DNA of 41,614 nucleotides from an uncultured Pseudomonadota bacterium (GTDB lineage Bacteria > Myxococcota_A > UBA796 > SXON01), in the NCBI GenBank assembly GCA_903959175.1, contig CAJBVW010000435.1, positions 1-41,614 of the forward strand, written 5' to 3'. The stretch's first letter is position 1. The number at the start of each line of letters is the position of its first letter. The translations under genes were made by a program, and so were the position numbers. The notes beneath the pieces were generated by a model. That model saw nothing but the letters and a program-made list of their open reading frames with translations, searched no databases and was not told the DNA's origin. Positions 34,620 through 41,614 of this stretch are shown here, piece after piece.

Positions 34620-36179
34620 TCACACCGGCTCGAGCGCCCTCTTCTTCTTCGGCGCGCCCGCGGGCGCCTCGACGCTGGCGAGGTCGTCGACGGCCGGCCC
34701 GTTCACCACCTTCCCGAAGCGGTCGAAGCGCGAGCCGTGGCAGGGGCACTCCCAGATGTCCTGGCTCTTGTTCCAGCCGACGACGCAGCCGAGGTGCGGG
34801 CACGTCGCGCTGCAGGCGGACACGTTCCCCTGTAGATCTTTGTAGACCGCGACTTTCTGGAGCCCGCGCCGGAGCACGGCCCCCTCTCCGGGCGGGATGC
34901 GATCGACGCCCTGGACCTCCCCCGGGAGGAGCCACTCGGCGTAGCGCGCGGCGGTGCCGAGGTTGTCCTTCGCATACGCCGCCACCGCGCCGAGTCGCAC
35001 CCGCGCGGGATCGTAGGTCCGCGTCCAGGGGCTCTTGCGCCCGCAGATGAGGTCCGTGAGCAGCATGCCGGCGATGGTGCCGTGGGTCATGCCCTGCCCC
35101 GAGTCGCCCGTCGCGACGTAGATGTTGTCGGAGTCGAGCGGGTTCCGCCCGATGAACGCGAGCCCGTCCACCGGCTCGTACACCTGCCCCGACCAGCGGT
35201 ACGGCACCTCCCCCACCGTGGGCCAGCGTGCCCGCGCCCAGCGCTCCAGGCGGTCGTACCGCGCGTCGTCGTCGTTCACGTCGCCCACCCGCACGTCCTC
35301 GCCGCCGACGAGGAGCACGTCGGTGGTGGCGGTGGGGTCGAACGCGCCCTGGAGGCGGACGTAGTGGTAGGGATCGGCGTCGTCCCAGAACAACGCCTTG
35401 GTCACGCTCCCCCGCGGCACGATGCCCCCGATGACGAAGGTGCGGAACGGAACCTGGCGGCTATGTAGGGCGAAGCGGTTGTTGATCGGGGCGTTCGTCG
35501 CGACCACCGCCGCGCGCGCCCGCACCACGGGGCCGTCCGCGCTGATGACCTCCGCCTCGTTGCCGCCGTGCACCTCCGTCACATGGGTGCCGCAGAAGAT
35601 CCGGCCGCCGAGCCGCTCGAAGGCCGCCGCGAGGCCGTTGAGGTACTTCAGAGGATGAAGCTGCGCTTGCCCCGAGAAGCGGAGGCAGGCGCCGGTGTCG
35701 AAGCCGTCGATCGGCGCGCGCGACACCATCTCGACGGACACGCCGGCGCGACGGGCGGCCGCGAGCTCGTCGCCGAGGCCCGCGGTGGTCTGGCCGGGCG
35801 GCTCGAAGAGGTAGCCGTCGACCCGGTCGAAGTCGCAGGCGATGTCCTCGTCCGCGACGATCGCCTCGATCCGCGCGATGGCGGCGCCGTGGCTCTCCGC
35901 GACCAGCCGCGTCGCATCGCGTCCATGCATGCGCTCCAGCCAGATGAAGCCGTCGTCCATCGCGTTGCAGAGGTGCGCGGTAGTGTGGTGCGTCTCCCCG
36001 CCGGCGATCCTCCCGTGGTCGAGCACGACCACGCTCCGCCCCTCTCGCGCGAGCAGATAGGCCGTGCTCATCCCCGCGATGCCGGCGCCAACCACGCACA
36101 CGTCGGCGCGGAGATCCTGCTGGAGCGGGGCGCGCGCGCCCGTCTCGCCCGTCGTGAGCCATACGATGTTCGCGCGCAT
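34620..36179 (-). CDS. FAD-dependent oxidoreductase with C-terminal Rieske domain
   Basis: The 519-aa protein joins two redox parts. Residues 1-380 are a DAO-type flavoprotein with the dinucleotide motif CVVGAGIAGMSTAYLLA and VVVLDHGRIAGGE, and a late FAD site ATGDSGQGMTHGTIAG. Residues 420-510 are a Rieske [2Fe-2S] domain with CPHLGC and CPCHGS, where both cysteine/histidine pairs are intact. Such fusions are thought to oxidise amines or related small molecules, passing electrons to the cluster; the substrate is unknown. The ATG at 36177-36179 has GGGGGA four bases upstream. An in-frame start 16 codons earlier looks non-homologous. Confidence 0.9.
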   Translation of the reverse strand: MRANIVWLTTGETGARAPLQQDLRADVCVVGAGIAGMSTAYLLAREGRSVVVLDHGRIAGGETHHTTAHLCNAMDDGFIWLERMHGRDATRLVAESHGAAIARIEAIVADEDIACDFDRVDGYLFEPPGQTTAGLGDELAAARRAGVSVEMVSRAPIDGFDTGACLRFSGQAQLHPLKYLNGLAAAFERLGGRIFCGTHVTEVHGGNEAEVISADGPVVRARAAVVATNAPINNRFALHSRQVPFRTFVIGGIVPRGSVTKALFWDDADPYHYVRLQGAFDPTATTDVLLVGGEDVRVGDVNDDDARYDRLERWARARWPTVGEVPYRWSGQVYEPVDGLAFIGRNPLDSDNIYVATGDSGQGMTHGTIAGMLLTDLICGRKSPWTRTYDPARVRLGAVAAYAKDNLGTAARYAEWLLPGEVQGVDRIPPGEGAVLRRGLQKVAVYKDLQGNVSACSATCPHLGCVVGWNKSQDIWECPCHGSRFDRFGKVVNGPAVDDLASVEAPAGAPKKKRALEPV

Positions 36180-36237
36180 CCGGTCCCCCAGAGGGAACTG
36201 GGTGCGCACGCTACCTGTCGGCATCAACCCGCGGGGG

Positions 36238-38169
36238 TCACTCCGGGTCGCAGATCCCGTCGCAGTACTGGACGACCGTGCCGGTGCGCAGGAAGGTGTC
36301 GAGCTGCTCCTGCGCGGCGAAGGTGCGGCGCGTGTCCTCGTGCGTGTCGGCGGACTCGGCCGGCGGCGTGTTCACGAACGGCACCTCGGGGGCGCCGTGC
36401 TCGTACTCGACGAGCGCCGAACCGGTGAAGCCCGAAGCCTGGGCCTCGAGCCCCCACACCTCGCGCGTGGGCGTCTCGACCAATGACGCCCCGTAGGCGC
36501 GTCCCATGACCTGAGCGCCGAGCGTGGTGACCTGGGCGTCGCCGATGGCGTCCTGGAGGAGGACCTGCTTCGGAGGCACGCCGGCGATGGGATCCTCGAT
36601 CATCTGACGGCCCCAGCCGCCGGGCTCCGCCGAGTCCCAGAGGTTCTGCAGGAGGGCCATCCAGAAGCTGATGTGCTCCTGCTTGTGGTAGATAGCCTGG
36701 AAGAGGGCGAAGAACGGGGTGAAGTCGGAGGATCGCGACAGCAGCAGGCTGTAGGGCATGCCGGGCACGCCGAGCACGCCGCGCTCGATCGTCGGGGACA
36801 TCGCGAGGTAGACGCCGCCGAGGATCCCGCCCTGCGAATTCCCGTAGTAGAGCACCTCGGAGGGGTCGACGACCGACACGGTCTCGCCGGTGGCCGGGTC
36901 CGGGAAGGAGAGCGCGGCGTCGGTCGCCATGCCGCCCTGCATCATCTGCGCGGCGCCGACGAACTCGATGAGACCCTGGTGGCCGCCCTCGGGGATGATG
37001 CCGAAGCGCCCGACCTCGGACACGAGCATGAGCATGATGGAGTCGAAGTCGTCCGACGCCATGCCGCGCCAGTTGGTGGCGAAGAGGATGTAGCCGTAGC
37101 GGTTGGCCATCTCGCCGAGGTAGCCGGAGCTGACCTCCCCCTGGTCGCCGAGCAGGCCGTGGCCGTACTGGAGGAGCTTGAGGGGGCGGGGGTCCTCGAC
37201 GGCGGTGCGCGGCACGCGGATGGTGAACGGCACCTCGGTGTCGCCGTTGTAGAACGGCATGCCGTCCTCGTCGCGGGTCAGGTAGGTGTCGGGCGCGTCG
37301 GCCTCGAGGTACAGCGGGGCAGTGAAGTGCCCGCGGATCTCGCGGTAGATGGTGTCGCTCACCTCGTCCGTCACGCTGTCGATCACGTAGGCGGGGCCGC
37401 TCTCTCCGAAGCGAGCGACCGCGTCGTCCCGCATCCACTCGGCGCGGCCGGTGATCTTCTCCTTGCTGCCGACGACGAAGTCCCAGGCGAGCTGGGTCTC
37501 CGCGCGGGCCCAGCCGGTCCCCTCGAGGGCGGCGTAGACCTCCTCGTAAGTGTCGCGGCGCCCCTCGATGTCCCAGTTGTCGGTCGCGGTGTCGTCGCGG
37601 AGGGCGGCGTAGCCCTCGGAGGCGACGATAGGCGCGCCGCTGGTATCGACGAGGTTGCGGATGCCGACCGCGTAGCGGTGGCTGTTCCGCAGCGGGACCA
37701 TCGGGCGGATGAAGAAGAACTCGGTGCCGGCGACGTGGTCGCCCGCCACGTCGAGCTCGGCGAAGTAGGGCATGCGCTCGCCCGTCTCCATGTCGACGAT
37801 GACGATGGGGGCGTCGTCCGCGAGGGAAGCGCCGATGTCGTCGTGCCCGGGGACGCCGGTCAGCGCGAGGTTCGGGAAGCGGACGAGCAAGGGGCCCATC
37901 GGCGAAAACCCGTCGAGCTCGTTCCAGAGGTCGGGCGGCGGCTGGTAGCCCTGCCAGGTCTCGGGGATCGTCGTGGCGCCGAGGTGCACGCGGTAGCCGG
38001 TGGCGCTGGTGGCGTCCGCACGGAGGTAGAAGGACGAGGGGTACGGCAGCGAGCAATAGTCGTGCGCGATCGGGTCACAGTCGGAGAATTCGCGCGGCGT
38101 GACCCCGGGGGTGCCCGAGTCGTCCGGCGGGGCGGTGCAGGCAGACAGCGCGAGCAGGAGCACGGACAT
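36238..38169 (-). CDS. Lipoprotein with alpha/beta-hydrolase fold
   Basis: The 643-aa product begins with a very short lipoprotein signal (MSVLLLALSACTAPP, lipobox LSAC) at an ATG with GGAGGG six bases upstream. The N-terminal third resembles secreted hydrolases with a beta-rich lid (e.g. LPYPSSFYLRADA). The hydrolase core includes LLQYGHGLLGDQGEV and the nucleophile elbow LYYGNSQGGILGG (G-x-S-x-G). Late segments with DAIGDAQVT could give the acid. It is a predicted surface esterase or lipase of unknown substrate. A cysteine pair ends the protein (YCDGICDPE). It diverges from the spike module. Confidence 0.8.
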   Translation of the reverse strand: MSVLLLALSACTAPPDDSGTPGVTPREFSDCDPIAHDYCSLPYPSSFYLRADATSATGYRVHLGATTIPETWQGYQPPPDLWNELDGFSPMGPLLVRFPNLALTGVPGHDDIGASLADDAPIVIVDMETGERMPYFAELDVAGDHVAGTEFFFIRPMVPLRNSHRYAVGIRNLVDTSGAPIVASEGYAALRDDTATDNWDIEGRRDTYEEVYAALEGTGWARAETQLAWDFVVGSKEKITGRAEWMRDDAVARFGESGPAYVIDSVTDEVSDTIYREIRGHFTAPLYLEADAPDTYLTRDEDGMPFYNGDTEVPFTIRVPRTAVEDPRPLKLLQYGHGLLGDQGEVSSGYLGEMANRYGYILFATNWRGMASDDFDSIMLMLVSEVGRFGIIPEGGHQGLIEFVGAAQMMQGGMATDAALSFPDPATGETVSVVDPSEVLYYGNSQGGILGGVYLAMSPTIERGVLGVPGMPYSLLLSRSSDFTPFFALFQAIYHKQEHISFWMALLQNLWDSAEPGGWGRQMIEDPIAGVPPKQVLLQDAIGDAQVTTLGAQVMGRAYGASLVETPTREVWGLEAQASGFTGSALVEYEHGAPEVPFVNTPPAESADTHEDTRRTFAAQEQLDTFLRTGTVVQYCDGICDPE

Positions 38170-38283
38170 GGAATTCCCTCCGACGCGGCGGGCTAACCCG
38201 TCGAGGTCGGGGCGACGACGGCGGAAGGTGAGCCCTTCCTGGCGAGCGCCTCCCGTGGTACTTTCGGGGCCGAGGTAGGAGCC

Positions 38284-38604
38284 ATGCCCCCACAAGGCCG
38301 CGTCGGCGACAACGCCATGAATCCCGCATGTGTCCACGGCTGTCCGGCGTGCCCACATCCGGTGACCGGGCCGGGCTCGGCAGGCTCGCCGGACGTGCTG
38401 GTAAACGGCATGATGGCGCTGCGCGTGGGCGACCCCGGCACGCACGCGGCCTGCTGCGGTCCGAACTCCTGGTCCGCCGCGAAGGGATCCGGCACCGTGT
38501 TCATCAACAACATCCCGGCGCATCGCCTTGGCGACACGACCCAGCACTGCGGCGGCGTGGGCACGCTGATCATCGGCAGCCTCAACGTGATCGTCGGCGG
38601 TTGA
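38284..38604 (+). CDS. PAAR-domain spike tip protein
   Basis: PAAR proteins cap the needle of type VI secretion and related contractile injection systems and carry zinc at the tip. This 106-aa protein is essentially one PAAR domain. It has a Gly-rich strand set, Cys/His-rich loops (VHGCPACPHP, THAACCG, RLGDTTQHCGG) and the repeated GDPGTH and IPAHRLGD turns, ending IIGSLNVIVGG. It has no effector extension. The ATG at 38284 has GAGG eight bases upstream. Its stop overlaps the next gene's TTG start. Two OB-fold hub proteins lie 0.9 kb downstream, which supports the assignment. Confidence 0.92.
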   Translation: MPPQGRVGDNAMNPACVHGCPACPHPVTGPGSAGSPDVLVNGMMALRVGDPGTHAACCGPNSWSAAKGSGTVFINNIPAHRLGDTTQHCGGVGTLIIGSLNVIVGG

Positions 38605-39413
38605 CCCCCCTCGTCTGCCCCGCCTGCCGGCACGTCGCCAACGGGGATCTGCACGTCCGCACCCTCGACGCGCACGGCGCGCTGCTCGGATGCGCCTGCG
38701 GCGCCACCTTCCCCGTGGTCGACGGCGTCCCGATCCTCTTCCGCGACGTCGACGCGTGGCTGGCCGGCGAGGGCGCCGAGGCCCTGCGACGCACCGACCT
38801 TGCCCCCGAGCTCGACGCCCGGATCACCCGCGGGATGGGCGGCGCGCAGGAGCGCAACGCCACGCTGGTGGGCGTCTTCGCGCGCTCGACCGAGGGGCCG
38901 CTCCAGGAGTGGCTCCGCGCGCGTGTGTCCGCGCTCGAGGGCGCCGTGCTCGAGATCGGGGCCGGGATGGGCGCCACGCGGCGGCCCGACGTGGTCGCGC
39001 TGGATCACAACCTCGCGCTCCTCCGCCGGCACCCGGGCTTCCGCGTCTGCGGTGACGCCGCGGATCCCCCCTTCCTCCCCGGGTCGTTCGACGCCGTCGT
39101 GCTGCCGAACCTGCTCGACGCCTGCGCGGAGCCGGGGATCGTGCTCGCCCAGGCCGACGCGCTGCTGCGGCCGGGGGGCCATCTCGTCGTGACCTGCGCC
39201 TACGCGTTCCACCCGGACGTGACCGCGCGCGCCCGCTGGTTCGACGCCGCGCAGCTCAGCGCCGCGCTCGACGGCCGCGGCGCCCTCCTGGGCTTCGAGA
39301 TCGCGCACCGTCTCGTCGAGGACGTCGACCGCATCCTCTGGCCCATCGCGCTCACCGAGCGCCTGACGCACACGCACGCGGTCCACGCCTTGATCAGCGT
39401 GAAAAGCACCTGA
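38601..39413 (+). CDS. Trm112-like zinc ribbon plus SAM methyltransferase
   Basis: The 270-aa protein starts with a Trm112-like zinc ribbon (LVCPACRHV, later LGCACGATFPVVDGVPIL). A class I SAM-dependent methyltransferase core follows, with motif I VLEIGAGMGAT, VVALDHNL, GSFDAVVLPNLLDA and LRPGGHLVVTCAYA. It uses a TTG start at 38601 that overlaps the PAAR stop (TTGA), so translation is coupled to the spike tip. The frame continues upstream as a shadow of PAAR, so 38601 is the first sensible start. Methylation of a spike or effector protein is one idea, but the target is unknown. Confidence 0.8.
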   Translation: MTPLVCPACRHVANGDLHVRTLDAHGALLGCACGATFPVVDGVPILFRDVDAWLAGEGAEALRRTDLAPELDARITRGMGGAQERNATLVGVFARSTEGPLQEWLRARVSALEGAVLEIGAGMGATRRPDVVALDHNLALLRRHPGFRVCGDAADPPFLPGSFDAVVLPNLLDACAEPGIVLAQADALLRPGGHLVVTCAYAFHPDVTARARWFDAAQLSAALDGRGALLGFEIAHRLVEDVDRILWPIALTERLTHTHAVHALISVKST

Positions 39414-39453
39414 TCGGCGCTTCGGCGGCGATACGGGCACCGCGCGACGCACG

Positions 39454-39483
39454 TTGACGGCGCCCGTGCCGCCGCCCTATACT
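39454..39483 (+). promoter_or_regulatory. Strong sigma70-type promoter of the spike hub genes
   Basis: TTGACG (39454-39459), 18 bases, TATACT (39478-39483): 5/6 in each hexamer. Transcription would start near 39490, about 17 bases before the first hub gene. Confidence 0.65.
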
Positions 39484-39506
39484 GGCCGCCACCGTTGGAG
39501 CTAGCC

Positions 39507-40163
39507 TTGCCCAAAGTGACCGACCGGCATGGACGTCCCGTTTCCGGTCAGATGCCGGGGCTCGTCGAGGGCCTGGTGACCGACAACGTGGATCCCGAGA
39601 AGCTGGGCCGCGTCCGGGTGAAGTTCCCGACGCTCCCCGACATGCCGGACAGCTGGTGGGCGCGCCTCGCGATGCCGATGGCCGGCCAGGAGCGCGGTTG
39701 GATGACGATCCCCGAGGTCGGGGACGAGGTGGTCGTGTCCTTCGTGCACGGCAGCCAGGACAACGCGATCGTGCTCGGCTCCGTCTACAACGGCGTCGAC
39801 ACGCCCCCCTACGCGAACGAGGACGGCGAGAACAACCTCCGCGTATTCCAGAGCCGCAGCGGGCACCGGCTCACCTTCGACGACACCGCCGGAAAGGAGC
39901 GCATCGAGCTCATCACCCACAATGAGGAGATCCGCCTCATCTGGGACTCGAAAGAGAAGGTGCTCTCTGTCTACTCGGGCAAGGACATCATCGTCGAGGC
40001 GGTGGAGACCGTGTCCTGGAAGTGCAAGGACTTCATCCTCGAGGCCTCGAACTCCATCTCGATGAAGGCGGGCACCACGATGGAGCTCACCTCCGGGACG
40101 AGCTGCACGGTGGACGGCGGCTCGAGCCTCGTGCTCACCGCGTCGATGACGAAGATCAACTAG
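39507..40163 (+). CDS. gp5/VgrG-type OB-fold spike hub protein 1
   Basis: The 218-aa protein matches the gp5 OB-fold part of VgrG and phage baseplate assembly protein V. It contains VTDNVDPEKLGRVRVKFPTL, MAGQERGWMTIPEVGDEVVV and IVLGSVYNG. Then comes SRSGHRLTFDDTAGKERIEL, leading into a beta helix (SWKCKDFILEASNSISMKAG). It lacks the gp27-like hub domains that VgrG has N-terminally, so another protein must provide them, as in phage and extracellular injection systems. The start is TTG at 39507, six bases after GGAG; an in-frame TTG at 39495 has no ribosome site. It stops 12 bp before a paralogue. Confidence 0.88.
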   Translation: MPKVTDRHGRPVSGQMPGLVEGLVTDNVDPEKLGRVRVKFPTLPDMPDSWWARLAMPMAGQERGWMTIPEVGDEVVVSFVHGSQDNAIVLGSVYNGVDTPPYANEDGENNLRVFQSRSGHRLTFDDTAGKERIELITHNEEIRLIWDSKEKVLSVYSGKDIIVEAVETVSWKCKDFILEASNSISMKAGTTMELTSGTSCTVDGGSSLVLTASMTKIN

Positions 40164-40175
40164 GTCGGGGGCACC

Positions 40176-41614
40176 ATGATCAACGGCCTCGTGGTCGGCA
40201 TCGTGATCGACAACGTCGATCCCGACAAGATGGGTCGGATCAAGGTGAACTACCCGGTCGACGGGGAGACGCCGCCGGACTCTACGTGGATCCGCATGCT
40301 CACGCCCATGGCGGGCAAGCTGCGCGGGCTCGTGATGATCCCCGAGGTCGGCACCGAGGTCGTGATCGGCTTCGCGTACCGGACGATGTCGCCCTACGTG
40401 ATGGGCGCCGTGTACAACGGCGCGGCGGACAAGCCGAAGCCCTACGCGAACGAGGACGGCAACGACGATCACCGGCGCTTCTGGTCTCGCAACTCGCACT
40501 GGATCGACTTCGACGACACCGAGGGCGCCGAGCGCATCGAGATCAAGGCCACGTCCGAGGGCGAGGCGATCTACCAGGAGCTGCACGCGGCGAACAAGGT
40601 CATCACCCAGAAGGTGAAGAAGGACATCATCCACGAGGCCGTGGAGACCGTCAGCTTCAAGTGCAAGGACTTCAAGGTCGACGCCGACATGTCCATCGCC
40701 ATGAGCGCGGGCCAGACCGCCGTGATGAAGGCGACGAGCGAGTGTACCGTCAAGAGCGGGATCGAGACCTTCAAGGCGGGTAAGGTCGACATCAACGGCG
40801 GCGCGCCCGGCTCCCCGAAGAGCGTGCTCACCACACCCACCCACAAGCACCCGCCGACCAAGCCGGGCGGCGGCGGGGCCGGCGGCGGCGCGAGCGGTGG
40901 TTCGGGTGGCGGTGGCGGTGGTGGCGGAGGTGGTGGCGGTGGCGGCGGTGGCGGTGGCTCCTCGGGCGGGAGCTCGGGTGGCAGTTCCGGTGGTTCGTCA
41001 GGCGGGAGCTCCGGCGGCTCGTCGGGCGGGAGCTCCGGCGGCTCGTCGGGCGGGAGCTCCGGCGGCTCGTCGGGCGGGAGCTCTGGCGGCTCGTCGGGCG
41101 GGAGCTCCGGCGGCGGCGGAAGCTCGAGCGGATCCGGCGGCGGCGCGGGCACCGGGGATTCGGTTCTCGAGGTAGCGGTCACTATCGGCGTGGAGCTCGG
41201 CGGCAGCGGCGGTAGCTCCGGCGGCGGCTCGGGTTCGGGCGGGGGCGGAAGCTCCGGCGGCGGTTCGGGCGGGGGCGGCGGCTCCGGCGGCGGCTCGGGT
41301 TCGGGCGGAAGCTCCGGTGGCGGCTCGGGTTCGGGCGGAAGCTCCGGTGGCGGTTCCGGTTCGGGCGGCGGTTCGGGTTCGGGCGGGGGCGGAAGCTCCG
41401 GCGGCGGCTCGGGTTCGGGCGGGGGCGGAAGCTCCGGTGGCGGTTCCGGTTCGGGCGGCGGTTCCGGTTCGGGCGGGGGCGGAAGCTCCGGTTCGGGCGG
41501 CGGCGGTAGCTCCGGTTCCGGCGGGGGCGGTAGCTCCGGCGGCGGCTCCGGTTCCGGCGGCGGCGGCGGTTCCGGTTCGGGCGGGGGCGGAAGCTCCGGC
41601 GGCGGCTCGGGTTC
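40176..41614 (+). CDS. gp5/VgrG-type OB-fold spike protein 2 with giant Gly/Ser tail, 3' end outside window
   Basis: The first 225 residues parallel the preceding protein: VIDNVDPDKMGRIKVNYPV, MAGKLRGLVMIPEVGTEVVI, VMGAVYNGAADKP, then WIDFDDTEGAERIEIKA and a beta helix ending VLTTPTHKHPPTKP. From about residue 229 the protein becomes almost pure Gly and Ser: a poly-Gly run, then (GGSSGGSS)n from 24-bp repeats, and GSGSGGGGS-type units to the window edge, about 250 residues. Only one other segment interrupts it, GTGDSVLEVAVTIGVELGG near residues 325-345. The ATG at 40176 has GGGGG upstream. A flexible tail of this length on a spike is unusual; a folded effector may follow outside the window. 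Confidence 0.85.
   Translation, partial: MINGLVVGIVIDNVDPDKMGRIKVNYPVDGETPPDSTWIRMLTPMAGKLRGLVMIPEVGTEVVIGFAYRTMSPYVMGAVYNGAADKPKPYANEDGNDDHRRFWSRNSHWIDFDDTEGAERIEIKATSEGEAIYQELHAANKVITQKVKKDIIHEAVETVSFKCKDFKVDADMSIAMSAGQTAVMKATSECTVKSGIETFKAGKVDINGGAPGSPKSVLTTPTHKHPPTKPGGGGAGGGASGGSGGGGGGGGGGGGGGGGGGSSGGSSGGSSGGSSGGSSGGSSGGSSGGSSGGSSGGSSGGSSGGSSGGSSGGGGSSSGSGGGAGTGDSVLEVAVTIGVELGGSGGSSGGGSGSGGGGSSGGGSGGGGGSGGGSGSGGSSGGGSGSGGSSGGGSGSGGGSGSGGGGSSGGGSGSGGGGSSGGGSGSGGGSGSGGGGSSGSGGGGSSGSGGGGSSGGGSGSGGGGGSGSGGGGSSGGGSG
40995..41114 (+). repeat. Five 24-bp tandem repeats in the Gly/Ser tail
   Basis: Units begin at 40995, 41019, 41043, 41067 and 41091, each TCGTCGGGCGGGAGCTCCGG plus CGGC with rare changes (TCA and TCT codons). 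They encode SSGGSSGG. Near-identity suggests recent duplication. Confidence 0.9.
41198..41614 (+). repeat. Imperfect Gly/Ser repeat array to window end
   Basis: Variable-length units of GGC/GGT/GGA and TCC/TCG/AGC codons, often the hexamer-like GGAAGCTCCGG followed by TCGGGTTCGGGCGG, encode GSGSGGGGSSGG blocks. The array still runs at the window edge, so assembly here deserves caution. Confidence 0.85.

Noticed and set aside
40995-41114. CRISPR-like array in the spike gene
   Set aside because: Units abut without spacers and stay in one coding frame.
40571-41182. Minus-strand frame with PPELPPDE repeats
   Set aside because: It is the antisense of the Gly/Ser repeat coding for the spike protein tail; the plus frame carries a recognised domain and the minus frame does not.

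Overview
The window is GC-rich DNA (coding third positions are almost all G or C) packed with genes on both strands. Several features point to a deltaproteobacterial predator or soil lineage, most probably Myxococcota: many short-signal lipoproteins, Asp/Thr/Ser-repeat surface proteins, FG-GAP and ASPM/SPD-2/Hydin-type secreted proteins, a secreted caspase-like protein, and a contractile-injection spike module. This placement is inferred from gene content only.

Layout. (1) 1-6341 is a protein-quality block: dnaK, dnaJ and a truncated moxR-type AAA+ ATPase leftward, and groES-groEL rightward. A 574-bp gap between them holds a sigma70-like promoter for dnaK, a heat-shock sigma32-like promoter for groESL and a structured groESL leader. 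(2) 6417-13010 is a rightward run: an enoyl-CoA hydratase-family enzyme, lnt, then three genes with 4-bp overlaps (ECF sigma factor, membrane protein probably acting as anti-sigma, secreted caspase-like protein with a probable barrel tail), then a lipoprotein with SPD-2/Hydin and vWA-like parts. (3) 13017-17612 has a Lon-family protease leftward, a divergent RluA-type pseudouridine synthase coupled to a lipoprotein hydrolase, and a promoter-terminator unit that looks like a structured small RNA (6S-like candidate). (4) 17630-22892 has small envelope genes, tatA, a yeast-type cytosine deaminase-like enzyme, hutI, an Asp/Thr-repeat lipoprotein and an OmpA-domain protein. (5) 22907-29890 has glgC, an FG-GAP lipoprotein, an inositol-monophosphatase-family enzyme coupled to an MFS transporter, a patatin-like protein and a decayed FG-GAP gene. 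(6) 29915-38169 has a PD-(D/E)XK/DinG-type helicase coupled to a Cys-cluster protein, an M32 carboxypeptidase, a FAD/Rieske oxidoreductase and a lipoprotein hydrolase. (7) 38284-41614 is a contractile-injection spike module: a PAAR tip protein coupled to a Trm112-like/methyltransferase protein, then two paralogous gp5/VgrG-type OB-fold proteins, the second carrying a Gly/Ser-rich tail of at least 250 residues that runs off the window.

The strongest candidates for something undescribed are the spike module with the Gly/Ser tail, the ECF/anti-sigma/caspase operon, and the 6S-like RNA. Genes are packed so tightly that five convergent pairs meet with between 4 bp of overlap and 6 bp of gap. Starts are often GTG or TTG and several gene pairs use 4-base stop/start overlaps.
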